DNA of 64,000 nucleotides from JBJEDU01 sp051872395. Its GTDB lineage: Bacteria > Bacillota_I > Bacilli_A > RFN20 > CAG-826. Made by a program: the position numbers and the translations under genes. Location of the stretch: positions 4,107 to 68,106 of the forward strand of contig JBJEDU010000030.1 of the NCBI GenBank assembly GCA_051872395.1, written 5' to 3'. The notes beneath the pieces were generated by a model. The model was given only the letters and a program-made list of their open reading frames with translations, was not told the origin of the DNA and searched no databases. Positions 1-7,074 of the stretch are shown here, one piece after another (within the stretch, counting starts at the first letter, position 1; each line of letters starts with the position of its first letter).

Positions 1-565
1 ATAATATCTTAATACCGACCGCTAAAAAGATAATTGCTGAAATTAATCCAGACCAATTTTTAAGTATTTTACTCAAATATTTTGCTAAAAACCCAGTAAA
101 AAATGAAATAAACCAAGTAATTAAGCCAATCATAAGAAAGATTATTAAAGCATCTATAATTGGGCTAGAAACATAAACAAACCCAATACATAATGCATCG
201 ATTGATGTAGCAATTGCTTGAACAATTATTTCTTTAAATTTTATTTTGCTCTTCTCTTCAATTTCTTTCTTTTCTTTTCTATCCTTAAAATCTTTTATCC
301 ATTCCACAAAAGCTTTTATGGAAAGTAACACTAGTAAAGAAAAAGCAATCCAAGGAATAGCTTTTTCAATATATTTTGCGAAGGTGTTGCCTATTCCATA
401 ACCGATAAAAGGCATCGCAAACTGAAAGAGACCAAAAATAAAAGAAATCAACACTAATTTGCTAACTTTGATTCCTTCTTCTTTTAAACCGTTCGTGGCA
501 TTTACACTAGCGGCGTCCAGTGACATAGAAACAGAAATGGAAGCAGCTTCTAAATAATTAACCAT
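1..565 (-). CDS. mntP: MntP-like manganese efflux pump (DUF204), C-terminus cut by the window edge
   Basis: An open frame reads leftward from ATG at 565 to the window edge, about 188 codons, close to the full MntP length of about 190. It is hydrophobic, with roughly six membrane segments. The two internally repeated family motifs are visible: a SLDAASVNA segment near residues 15-23 and an ATSIDALCIG segment in the second half; the aspartates are the family metal-site residues. By family it exports Mn(II) across the cytoplasmic membrane. The start has no good Shine-Dalgarno site, and the gene lies 38 bp after the nitroreductase stop, so it may be cotranscribed with it. I saw no obvious yybP-type Mn riboswitch. 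Assignment is by motif recall only. Confidence 0.75.
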   Translation of the reverse strand, partial: MVNYLEAASISVSMSLDAASVNATNGLKEEGIKVSKLVLISFIFGLFQFAMPFIGYGIGNTFAKYIEKAIPWIAFSLLVLLSIKAFVEWIKDFKDRKEKKEIEEKSKIKFKEIIVQAIATSIDALCIGFVYVSSPIIDALIIFLMIGLITWFISFFTGFLAKYLSKILKNWSGLISAIIFLAVGIKIL

Positions 566-603
566 AATACTCGTAAGAAAGATTATATATGTATCTATTT
601 ATA

Positions 604-1098
604 TTAATCAATATAATGTATACGTTTTTTATCAAATCTATTAATAATTTCTTTTTCTTCGTTTTTATATCCTATCGTTATAATAGCGAAAGGAGATAAA
701 CTATCATCAATTTGTAACATTGATTTTACTAATTCAATTCTTTCTTTTATTGGATCTATTCCAATATAGCAAGAACCCAAAGATAATGAAGTTGCCGCTA
801 ATAAGATGTTTTCTGAACAAATAGCTAAGTCTATCTCTTTCCATTTATAATCTCCAAGTTCTGTTTTAAAACAAGGAACAATTATCATAGGTGCGGTTTT
901 TATAAATTTTCCATAGATTAATTTTTCACTTAATTCATTCAATATTTCTTTATTTTTAACAACCAAAAATTCCCATGGCTGTGTATTTCTTGCACTTGGA
1001 GCTTGCATCGCAGCTTTTAAAATATATTCGATATCATCGTCATTAACTTCTTTAGATTGATAAGACCTGATAGAGTTTCTTTTAAATATCTCGTCCAT
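604..1098 (-). CDS. Nitroreductase family protein (FMN-dependent oxidoreductase)
   Basis: A 164-residue protein with the classic nitroreductase N-terminus: RNSIRSY near residues 7-13, then APSARNTQPWEF near residues 33-44, which in the family binds FMN. A glycine-rich segment, LGSCYIGI, lies near residues 106-113. Family members are cytoplasmic FMN enzymes reducing nitroaromatics, quinones or flavins with NAD(P)H; the substrate cannot be told from sequence. It is at the short end of the family and may be a single-domain version. A purine-rich stretch (AAAGGGA) about 12 bases before the ATG may serve as ribosome site. The MntP-like gene follows in the same direction. Confidence 0.85.
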   Translation of the reverse strand: MDEIFKRNSIRSYQSKEVNDDDIEYILKAAMQAPSARNTQPWEFLVVKNKEILNELSEKLIYGKFIKTAPMIIVPCFKTELGDYKWKEIDLAICSENILLAATSLSLGSCYIGIDPIKERIELVKSMLQIDDSLSPFAIITIGYKNEEKEIINRFDKKRIHYID

Positions 1099-1137
1099 TT
1101 TTTAGAATTTCCCTTTTATGATATATTAACAAAGTTA

Positions 1138-1167
1138 TTGATTTATTTCTAAATAAACGAGTATAAT
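1138..1167 (+). promoter_or_regulatory. Promoter of the tRNA-Ala gene
   Basis: TTGATT at 1138-1143 and a perfect TATAAT at 1162-1167, separated by 18 bases, lie just before the tRNA at 1179. The expected transcription start would be about 1174, a few bases before the mature 5' end. This is a sigma-A type promoter by sequence. Confidence 0.75.
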
Positions 1168-1178
1168 CATAGTGTTTC

Positions 1179-1254
1179 GGGGCTGTAGCTCATCTGGAAG
1201 AGCGCTTCCATGGCATGGAAGAGGTGGAGGGTTCGAGCCCCTTCAGCTCCACCA
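1179..1254 (+). tRNA. tRNA-Ala, anticodon GGC, CCA end encoded
   Basis: A complete 76-nt cloverleaf. The acceptor stem GGGGCTG pairs with CAGCTCC and contains the G3-U70 wobble pair, the main alanine identity element. The anticodon arm is CTTCC / GGAAG with loop ATGGCAT, giving anticodon GGC. The T arm has the GGTTCGAGCC form and the gene encodes ACCA at the 3' end. It stands alone, with its own promoter and terminator. Confidence 0.97.
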
Positions 1255-1267
1255 TCTAGTAAAAGTC

Positions 1268-1303
1268 GACACTTTTGACAAATCAAGAGTGTCTTTTATT
1301 TTA
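1268..1303 (+). terminator. Rho-independent terminator of the tRNA-Ala gene
   Basis: A nine-pair stem, GACACTTTT with AAGAGTGTC (one G-U pair), spaced by an 8-base loop, is followed by a T-rich tail (TTTTATTTTA). It starts 14 bases after the tRNA CCA end. Confidence 0.8.
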
Positions 1304-1363
1304 TAAAAGAAATGTCGACTTTATTAATAAAATATGCAGAATTATATATAAGGCAGATGATAT

Positions 1364-1860
1364 TATGGCAAAAAAAGTAATTAATGTTAATTTAATTTAT
1401 TTAAAGGTATTAAATCTATTATTGAAGAATCAAAAAAGTTAGTTGCTAGAAATGTGAATGCTATAATGCTACAAACTTATTGGAATATTGGTAGAAGAAT
1501 TGTTGAAGAAGAGCAAAACGGTAACATGAGAGCTGAGTATGGTTCAGCCCTTCTTAAAGGACTATCATAAGAATTAACAAAGGTGTATGGTAAGGGTTTT
1601 TCTAAATCTAATTTATTCTTGATGAGAAGATTTTATCTTGAATTTCCAAAATTCCAAACACTGTCTGGAAAATTGAGTTGGTCTCATTATTTACTCCTTT
1701 TAGGTGTATTGGACTTGAACGCTAGAGGATTTTATGAACACGAATGTGAAAATTCTAATTGAAGTGTTAGAGAACTTGAAAGGCAAATTGATTCTCAACT
1801 TTATACTCGTTTACTATTATCCCTAAAACGAAATGATTTAAAGTAAAGAAGAAGTCAAAT
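1364..1860 (+). pseudogene. Broken DUF1016 / YhcG-type PDDEXK nuclease gene, N-terminal part only
   Basis: The stretch can be read as the DUF1016 N-terminal domain if defects are ignored. Recognisable pieces in order are SIIEESKKLVARNVNA, TYWNIGRRIVEEEQNG, RAEYGSALLKGLS, GKGFSKSNLFLMRRFY, LSWSHYLLLL, FYEHECENSN and SVRELERQIDSQLY. Defects: a frameshift near 1395 joins the ATG at 1364 to this frame, TAA at 1568-1570 replaces an expected lysine codon, and a TGA near 1760 stands where the family has Trp (NSN-W-SVREL). The C-terminal nuclease domain is missing. Intact relatives accompany restriction and defence loci. It is clearly non-functional as it stands. Confidence 0.82.
1823..1842 (+). repeat. 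20-bp direct repeat, left copy (partner at 4049-4068)
   Basis: The 20 bases here, reading Leu-Lys-Arg-Asn-Asp-Leu-Lys within the DUF1016 remnant, recur identically at 4049-4068. The two copies bracket the first AAA ATPase gene and the regulator and recombinase remnants. It may be a recombination scar, an insertion-site duplication, or a leftover of a second DUF1016 copy. Confidence 0.7.
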
Positions 1861-2034
1861 CGTTAAATTATTGAAATCGTTAAGCGATTTAAACTGATCA
1901 CTTTTTAAAAAACAAAATAATTGCTCAATATAAATCTAAGATAAAAATCAATAAATAATAAATTTAAACTGCGCAAAAATATTTATTTATTAAAAATTGC
2001 GCGGTATAATGCTATTGATATATGAGGCGATATT
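1861..2034. other. Gene-free stretch with promoter of the first AAA ATPase gene
   Basis: No coding region is seen. A small hairpin (AAATCG / CGATTT) lies near 1873-1891. An inverted hexamer pair, GCGCAA at 1971-1976 and TTGCGC at 1998-2003, is followed directly by TATAAT at 2005-2010, which is the likely -10 box for the gene starting at 2035. The inverted pair upstream of the -10 could be an operator. Confidence 0.55.
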
Positions 2035-3216
2035 ATGATAATACGTGAAAAATATTTAAAACAAATAAGACCGTTTTATGACAGCGACTTAATCAAAATA
2101 ATAACTGGGATAAGAAGATGTGGTAAATCAGTTATTTTAAAAACCATATATGATGAAATAAATCATATCACTTCGAATACAATTTATTTCGATTTTGAAG
2201 ATGCTACTGATTTAAAAAAGGCTGGTACTGTTGATTTGTTGTTAAGCTATGTAGAACAAAACAAAAAAGAAGGGAAATGCTACATATTTTTAGATGAAGT
2301 ACAAAATGTAAAAGATTGGGCTATTGCTGTAAGAACTCTAAGACTTCACAATAACTCTGTATTCATCTCTGGTTCTAACTCTAAGTTATTATCTAAAGAA
2401 TTTGCTAGCGAATTATCTGGAAGATATATTTCTTTTAGGATTAGGCCTTTTGTTTATAAAGAAATAGTTGAGTATTCAAATCAAATAGGAAGGAATTTTA
2501 ATGTTATAGATTATTTAATATGGGGAGGCTTTCCAAAAAGATTTGATATGGAAAATGATGAGTCAACAATTAGATATTTAAAAGATTTAGAAGATACAAT
2601 TGTTATAAAAGATTTAATAAAAAGATATAAAATCAAAAAACCTGATCTATTTAAAAAATTCGTTAATTTCGTTTTAAGAAATAATTCTAGATTATTATCA
2701 GCAAGATCTATTCATAAATATTTAGAAGGGCAAGGTATTGAATGTTCTTCAAATACAGTTTTAGGCTATATGCATTATCTAAAAGAGGCTTATGTTATAG
2801 AAGAATTGCCCCAATATTCAACAAAGGTTAAAAGAGAATTAAACTTTAATCCTAAATTATATAATTCGGATGTTTGTTTTAATTCTTTAAAAGTTGACAA
2901 CAGAAGATATGATTTAGATCATAATTTAGAAAACATTGTATATAATGAACTTTCATATATGGGATATGATTTAAAAGGTTTTGAGAATAAAGGAAAAGAG
3001 ATAGATTTTATTGCTACAAAAAATGGGAAAACATATTTAGTGCAAGTCGCTTATAGTGTTGTTGATGAAAAAGCATATAAAAGGGAGTTTGGTGCATTTG
3101 CTGATTTAGATAATAGCAACCAAAAAGTATTAATAACAAATGATACAATAGATTATTCAACATCTACGGTACGTCATATTAAACTTGAAGACTTCTTAAT
3201 GATGGATGAATTGTAA
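2035..3216 (+). CDS. AAA-family ATPase with C-terminal DUF4143 domain (first copy)
   Basis: A 393-residue protein. The N-terminal P-loop ATPase (AAA_14 type) shows Walker A GIRRCGKS near residues 25-32 and Walker B YIFLDEVQ near residues 84-91, followed by SGSNSKLLS, a typical sensor-like motif of this family. The C-terminal part resembles DUF4143, a PDDEXK-like fold; EIDFIATKNGKTYLVQV near residues 323-339 fits the nuclease-like core. These proteins are common in gut bacteria and archaea, but their function is not established. A paralogue of the same architecture lies at 5806-7056. The start is the ATG 25 bp after a good -10 box; GAGGCG is a possible ribosome site. Confidence 0.85.
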   Translation: MIIREKYLKQIRPFYDSDLIKIITGIRRCGKSVILKTIYDEINHITSNTIYFDFEDATDLKKAGTVDLLLSYVEQNKKEGKCYIFLDEVQNVKDWAIAVRTLRLHNNSVFISGSNSKLLSKEFASELSGRYISFRIRPFVYKEIVEYSNQIGRNFNVIDYLIWGGFPKRFDMENDESTIRYLKDLEDTIVIKDLIKRYKIKKPDLFKKFVNFVLRNNSRLLSARSIHKYLEGQGIECSSNTVLGYMHYLKEAYVIEELPQYSTKVKRELNFNPKLYNSDVCFNSLKVDNRRYDLDHNLENIVYNELSYMGYDLKGFENKGKEIDFIATKNGKTYLVQVAYSVVDEKAYKREFGAFADLDNSNQKVLITNDTIDYSTSTVRHIKLEDFLMMDEL

Positions 3217-3302
3217 TGTATAAAAACATTTATAAGGATTGATATTTTTGCAGTTCGAAATGATAAATACAATCTATAATCATTTCATATCAGCACACAA
3301 GT

Positions 3303-3637
3303 TTAGAGGTATTCCAACTATTGTTTCAAAATATGGAAAAAAAGTAATTTCGCTCAAAGAAAACAACATTATGGTTACCATTCCATTTAATCGAATTAAT
3401 AATGCAGGTGATAAAGTGGGTGATAAAACACTGAACGTATCCGAAATTAAAGTTATTGCAGAAATACGAAATAATCCAAATATCACAAAACCTCAATTAA
3501 TGATTAAATGTGATTTAGGAAAGACATCAATTGATAATATAATCAAAAAGTTAAGAGAAATGAATTATATTGGAAGAATTGGTGCTAATAAAATGGTTAT
3601 TGGAAAGTTAACAAATAACTATCTAACTGAAGCTTAG
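3303..3637 (+). pseudogene. C-terminal remnant of an AlbA/GHKL-type ATP-binding transcriptional regulator
   Basis: The frame from 3239 to 3637 encodes 132 residues, but only the part from about 3303 is recognisable: FRGIPTIVSKYGKK, NNIMVTIPFNRI, and then a winged-helix region (NVSEIKVIAEIRNNPNIT..., NIIKKLREMNYIGRIG). This matches the end of AlbA_2/HATPase_c_4 regulators. The N-terminal AlbA and most of the ATPase domain are missing. Near 3594 the natural family ending (GYWKVNK then TAA at 3616-3618) is found one frame away, so there is also a frameshift close to the end. A second, shorter remnant of the same gene is at 5291-5396. It could be transcribed after the AAA gene but is unlikely to work. 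Confidence 0.7.
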
Positions 3638-4045
3638 ATTACTAGTTTAATCTCTTTACCATTTCTAAGAATGAAGAGCACGAATCCATCATGAGTTACG
3701 ACCATCTTCTGAATTAACTTATTAAACAATGATTCATCAAATTGGAGTGGAAGTTCTTTGCATTTCTTTAGTATATCTATAAAAGAAGTAATAGCGATGA
3801 ATTTTGTTTTCCTCGTTTCATTTTCTTCTATATAAGAGCGTTGTATCTACTTTCAGCATCATTATGTCATTTATCTAAGAATGCATCTTGTATACGTAAG
3901 GTAATGCGCACAATCGTATTGCCTTTTTTCTTGCTTTTATAGCAGAATTTAGTCATTTAAATATGTTAATGATTTAAAATGGTGGTCTAATTTTATTTAT
4001 GGTCTCTTCATCAACACACTTAACTGATAGAGTGAAGAAAACATT
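3638..4045 (-). pseudogene. Decayed C-terminal part of a large serine recombinase (tentative)
   Basis: Read on the minus strand from 3840 to 3638 there is an open 67-codon stretch: IEENETRKTKFIAITSFI, KKCKELPLQFDESLFN, and an ending HDGFVLFILRNGKEIKLVI plus stop. This fits the C-terminal tail of large serine recombinases. Upstream, in another frame, GNTIVRITLRIQDAFLDK is followed by TGA and HNDAESRYNALI, which would join it after removal of two bases near 3838. A further piece (SVKCVDEETINKI) lies before that in yet another frame. The catalytic N-terminal domain is absent. Mobile-element origin is inferred. Confidence 0.55.
3887..4041 (+). repeat. About 155-bp direct repeat, copy 1
   Basis: This stretch, part of the recombinase-like remnant, recurs with mostly point differences at 5611-5764 in the same orientation. 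The longest matching blocks include the segment from CGTATTGCC to TAGCAG and the GATAGAGTGAA end. Both copies end a short distance before an intact gene (Fic at 4157, AAA ATPase at 5806), which suggests duplication of a cassette boundary. Confidence 0.8.
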
Positions 4046-4048
4046 ACA

Positions 4049-4068
4049 CTAAAACGAAATGATTTAAA
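4049..4068 (+). repeat. 20-bp direct repeat, right copy (partner at 1823-1842)
   Basis: Identical to 1823-1842. Here it is outside any open gene, just before the inverted repeat that precedes the Fic gene. Confidence 0.7.
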
Positions 4069-4101
4069 AATATTATATTTGCTGATGTAGCACTTCTTGA
4101 T

Positions 4102-4147
4102 TTTAGGGAACATTATATATATAATTAAATTAAATTAGTTCCCTAAA
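4102..4147 (+). promoter_or_regulatory. 10-bp perfect inverted repeat around the Fic promoter
   Basis: TTTAGGGAAC at 4102-4111 and GTTCCCTAAA at 4138-4147 are exact reverse complements separated by 26 AT-only or nearly AT-only bases that would contain the -10 region. The right arm ends just before the ribosome site AAGAGG (4145-4150). It could be a DNA operator or an mRNA hairpin that hides the ribosome site; autoregulation is inferred. Confidence 0.6.
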
Positions 4148-4156
4148 GAGGTAATT

Positions 4157-5098
4157 ATGGAAAATAATTTTTTAAAAATTCAAGAATTATTGAATCGACG
4201 TGCAGAATTTCAAACTCGATTAAATTTTTTTCCTTATGATGGTACACCCGAAGTTAAAACTATTTCAGGGAAAAGATATTTATATGTTCGCAAAAGAGAA
4301 TTAGATAAAGTTAAATCCACATATGTAGGAGAATATTCTGAAGAACTATATAATGTTTTATTAAAGAATAATGCCGAAGCAAAATCTATTAGAAAAGAAA
4401 TAAGGCATATCGATAAAGAACTAGCTTTACTAGGCTATAAAGATGAGAAATTATCTGAAAGGGTAATACTAAATTTAGAATTTGCTCGTTCTAATATGAA
4501 AAAAATTATTTATGATCAGGCTGTTTTAGAAGGTGTAGCAACTACTTTTCCAGACACTGAAACTATATTAGAAAATGGTGTCGTAAAAAATGCTAAAATA
4601 GAAGATATTCAAAAAATTATTAACCTTAAACATGCTTGGCAATTTATTTTAGATAAGGATGTCATTCAATCACGTAGTGACTATTATTTAGCTTCCTATA
4701 TTGCTAAATTAGTTAATGAGGGTTTATTAGCTATTCCAAATGGTGGGCAAATAAGAGGCGTTCCTGTTACAATTGGCGGTTCAACTTATATTCCTCCTAT
4801 ACCTTCGGAATATATTGTTAAACAAAATATTATTGATTTATTAGATTCTGACCTAGAAGATATTGATAAAGCAATTGAACTATGCTTATATGTTATGAAA
4901 ACTCAAATATATAACGATGGTAATAAACGAACAGCTATTGTTTATGCAAATCATTATTTAATTTCTAAAGGACAAGGTTTGTTAGTGATTGATTATAATA
5001 AAGTAAGTGATTTTAAAAAACTCCTTATTTCTTATTATGAAGATAAAGATTTAGTTTCAATAAAAAAGTTTTTAAAGGAATGTTGGATGAAATTTTAA
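4157..5098 (+). CDS. Fic-family protein with a variant Fic motif (His replaced by Gln)
   Basis: A 313-residue protein. The Fic core is QIYNDGNKR near residues 252-260, matching HxFx(D/E)GN(G/K)R except that the catalytic His is Gln and the Phe is Tyr. Upstream EGVATTFPDTETI near residues 129-141 and RGVPVTIGGSTYIPPIP near residues 197-213 are typical Fic-domain landmarks. Standard Fic enzymes transfer AMP or other groups from nucleotides onto target hydroxyls; loss of the His makes ordinary AMPylation doubtful. I recall similar Gln-bearing relatives in Firmicutes, so this may be a subfamily trait rather than decay. No antitoxin gene is seen next to it. The ATG follows AAGAGG by six bases. Confidence 0.8.
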   Translation: MENNFLKIQELLNRRAEFQTRLNFFPYDGTPEVKTISGKRYLYVRKRELDKVKSTYVGEYSEELYNVLLKNNAEAKSIRKEIRHIDKELALLGYKDEKLSERVILNLEFARSNMKKIIYDQAVLEGVATTFPDTETILENGVVKNAKIEDIQKIINLKHAWQFILDKDVIQSRSDYYLASYIAKLVNEGLLAIPNGGQIRGVPVTIGGSTYIPPIPSEYIVKQNIIDLLDSDLEDIDKAIELCLYVMKTQIYNDGNKRTAIVYANHYLISKGQGLLVIDYNKVSDFKKLLISYYEDKDLVSIKKFLKECWMKF

Positions 5099-5290
5099 AT
5101 CATTTTCTGACTTAGTTATTCCCTTCAATGAATCGATGATAACAGCTTATAACGATCGAATAAAAATCCTATCGAGTGGTACTATACCGCCACTACAAAC
5201 GATAGTTGGTTTTATGAAGGCTGCTCCATTTCTTTAAAAATAAATTGTCTGAAAATTTTCATTAACTCCATATAAGTGAATAGACATGAA
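5099..5290. other. Gene-free decayed stretch after the Fic gene
   Basis: No intact gene. One plus-strand frame (SFSDLVIPFNES... from about 5102) looks like a fragment of a restriction specificity subunit, but the match is too weak to call. It is part of the decayed block that continues to 5805. Confidence 0.4.
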
Positions 5291-5396
5291 TAGATATTCC
5301 CACGATTATTTCAAGATATACATATATAAAAGTAATTTTACTCAAAGAAAATAACATTAGAGTTACTATACCATTTAATTGTATTAATGATGCGGG
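5291..5396 (+). pseudogene. Short remnant of the same AlbA/GHKL regulator as at 3303
   Basis: The bases correspond to 3308-3412: the peptide pieces VILLKENNIRVTIPFN and CINDAG match VISLKENNIMVTIPFN and RINNAG of the first copy. Only about 105 bases survive, with frame damage near the left end. It abuts a minus-strand HsdS fragment at about 5396, so two fragments have been joined by rearrangement. Confidence 0.65.
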
Positions 5397-5580
5397 TTCA
5401 TCATTAGGATCTTGCTTAACTAATTTACCTTCGATTGCGTATTGGAAAATTGATTTCTTTAGCTTGTCAGGAAATTCTTCTTCAAGTATTACTGAATCAT
5501 TGTTTCCAATCTTCCCATGATAGCAATTATCATCAATAAAGCGGATATCACCCTTTGATTAATTTTCTATCTCTTAGTGT
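5397..5580 (-). pseudogene. hsdS: Fragment of a type I restriction specificity subunit (HsdS)
   Basis: The minus strand reads LRDRKLIKG, then after a one-base frameshift GDIRFIDDNCYHGKIGNND, then EEEFPDKLKKSIFQYAIEGK and LVKQDPNDEP. The end is the well-known HsdS linker motif (QYAIQGKLVPQDPNDEPAS type) between target-recognition domains. There is no hsdM or hsdR in the window. The piece is a relic of a lost or relocated type I restriction-modification system. Confidence 0.8.
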
Positions 5581-5805
5581 GAATTGTATCTTAAAACTTA
5601 GATGATACATCTTGTATAAGTAAGGTGATACGTATAATCGTATTGCCTTTTTTCTTGCTTTTATAGCAGTATTTACTCATTTAAATATGTTAACAATTTG
5701 AAATGGTTGTCTAATTTCATTTTTAGTTTCTTCATCTACTCACTTAACGGATAGAGTGAATAAAATTGCAAGAACTTGCAAAAATTTTAGTTAGAGGTGA
5801 ACAGA
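5581..5805. other. Gene-free stretch, mostly the second recombinase-like repeat
   Basis: Contains repeat copy 2 (5611-5764). On the minus strand the copy reads a 29-codon frame beginning MSKYCYKSKKKGNT and ending in TAA, the counterpart of a 29-codon frame in copy 1. A ribosome site AGAGG at 5793-5797 belongs to the next gene. Confidence 0.5.
5611..5764 (+). repeat. About 155-bp direct repeat, copy 2
   Basis: Partner of 3887-4041, in the same orientation. The unit between the two copies carries the Fic gene and the HsdS and regulator fragments. Confidence 0.8.
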
Positions 5806-7056
5806 ATGATTAAAAGAGATATGTATCTACAAAAAATTATAGATAGAATGGACAACGGAATGATTAAAGTGATTACAGGTATTAGAAGATGTGGAAAATC
5901 CTATTTATTATTTGAGATTTTTTATAATTATTTGTTAGATCATAATATTCCTAGCTCACATATTATCACTTTGCAATTTGATGATAGATTAAATATAAAA
6001 TATCGAGATCCAGATGTATTGTGCGACTTTATTCATAGTAAAATAACCGATTCTCAAAAATACTATATTTTGTTGGATGAAGTTCAATTAATATCAAATT
6101 TTGAAGAAGTATTAATCTCTTTTTTGCATATTAAGAATGTGGACATATATGTCACTGGGAGTAATGCAAAGTTTCTTTCATCTGATATCATTACTGAATT
6201 TAGAGGAAGAGGCGATCAAATTCATTTGTCGCCTTTATCATTTAAAGAATTTTTTGATGCGTGTCAATTAGAGTATGAAGACGCATGGAATGAATATTCT
6301 ATGTTTGGCGGAATGCCATATTTATTGATGTGTAAAACAGATGAGCAAAAGATATCATATTTAAATAATCTATTCGCGGAAACATATATTAAAGATATTG
6401 TTAATAGAAACAACTTGAAAAATATTGATGTTTTTGAAGACGTTTTAAATATTATTTCTTCTAACATTGGTTCATTAACTAACCCTAATAAGCTATCAAA
6501 TACATTTAAATCAATTAAAAACCAAGCTGTCTCTCCTAATACAATTAATCAATATTTGGAATATTGTGTTGATTCTTTTTTAATTAGAAAAGCATATCGA
6601 TATGATGTAAAAGGAAAAAAGTATATAGATACTCCTCTCAAATATTACTTCAGCGATATCGGACTTAGAAATGCTAGACTTGGTTTTAGACAACAAGAAG
6701 AAAGCCGCATAATGGAAAACATCATTTATAATGAGCTAGTAACCTGTGGATATAATGTCGATATTGGAGTTGTCGTTGTTAGCGAAAAAAATGAAAATAA
6801 TAACTATGTTAGAAAACAACTTGAAGTAGATTTTGTTTGCAACTTAGGCTATGAAAGATACTATATACAGTCTGCTTTGAATACTGATAATATCGAAAAA
6901 AAGAAACAAGAAGAGAGGCCATTACTTAATATTGATGATAGTTTTAGAAAAATTATTATCGTAAAAAATAATATAAAAAAATGGAAAGATGATAATGGGG
7001 TTCTTTTCCTTGGATTAAAAGAGTTCTTGTTAAATCCAGAATCAATAAAAGCTTAA
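5806..7056 (+). CDS. AAA-family ATPase with C-terminal DUF4143 domain (second copy)
   Basis: About 416 residues from ATG 5806; a GTG at 5797 is also possible, but AGAGG at 5793-5797 is correctly spaced for the ATG. Walker A is GIRRCGKS near residues 21-28 and Walker B YILLDEVQ near residues 84-91, followed by VTGSNAKFLSSDI. The C-terminal part has EVDFVC near residue 340 and fits the PDDEXK-like DUF4143 region. It is the same architecture as the protein at 2035-3216 but well diverged. Both flank the Fic gene and the decayed block. Role unknown; membership of an accessory or defence-type island is inferred from context. Confidence 0.85.
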   Translation: MIKRDMYLQKIIDRMDNGMIKVITGIRRCGKSYLLFEIFYNYLLDHNIPSSHIITLQFDDRLNIKYRDPDVLCDFIHSKITDSQKYYILLDEVQLISNFEEVLISFLHIKNVDIYVTGSNAKFLSSDIITEFRGRGDQIHLSPLSFKEFFDACQLEYEDAWNEYSMFGGMPYLLMCKTDEQKISYLNNLFAETYIKDIVNRNNLKNIDVFEDVLNIISSNIGSLTNPNKLSNTFKSIKNQAVSPNTINQYLEYCVDSFLIRKAYRYDVKGKKYIDTPLKYYFSDIGLRNARLGFRQQEESRIMENIIYNELVTCGYNVDIGVVVVSEKNENNNYVRKQLEVDFVCNLGYERYYIQSALNTDNIEKKKQEERPLLNIDDSFRKIIIVKNNIKKWKDDNGVLFLGLKEFLLNPESIKA

Positions 7057-7074
7057 ATTGTCTTTCATTTTTAT

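Noticed and set aside
3239..3637. Intact small DNA-binding protein of 132 residues
   Set aside because: It matches only the end of a much longer regulator and has a frameshift before the normal terminus.
5102..5220. Second HsdS fragment on the plus strand
   Set aside because: The peptide (DLVIPFNES...) is only vaguely like HsdS and too short to call.
2035..7056. Toxin-antitoxin or known defence system made of AAA-DUF4143 plus Fic
   Set aside because: No cognate antitoxin or known defence-gene pairing is visible, and DUF4143 ATPases have no settled function; kept as accessory genes only.
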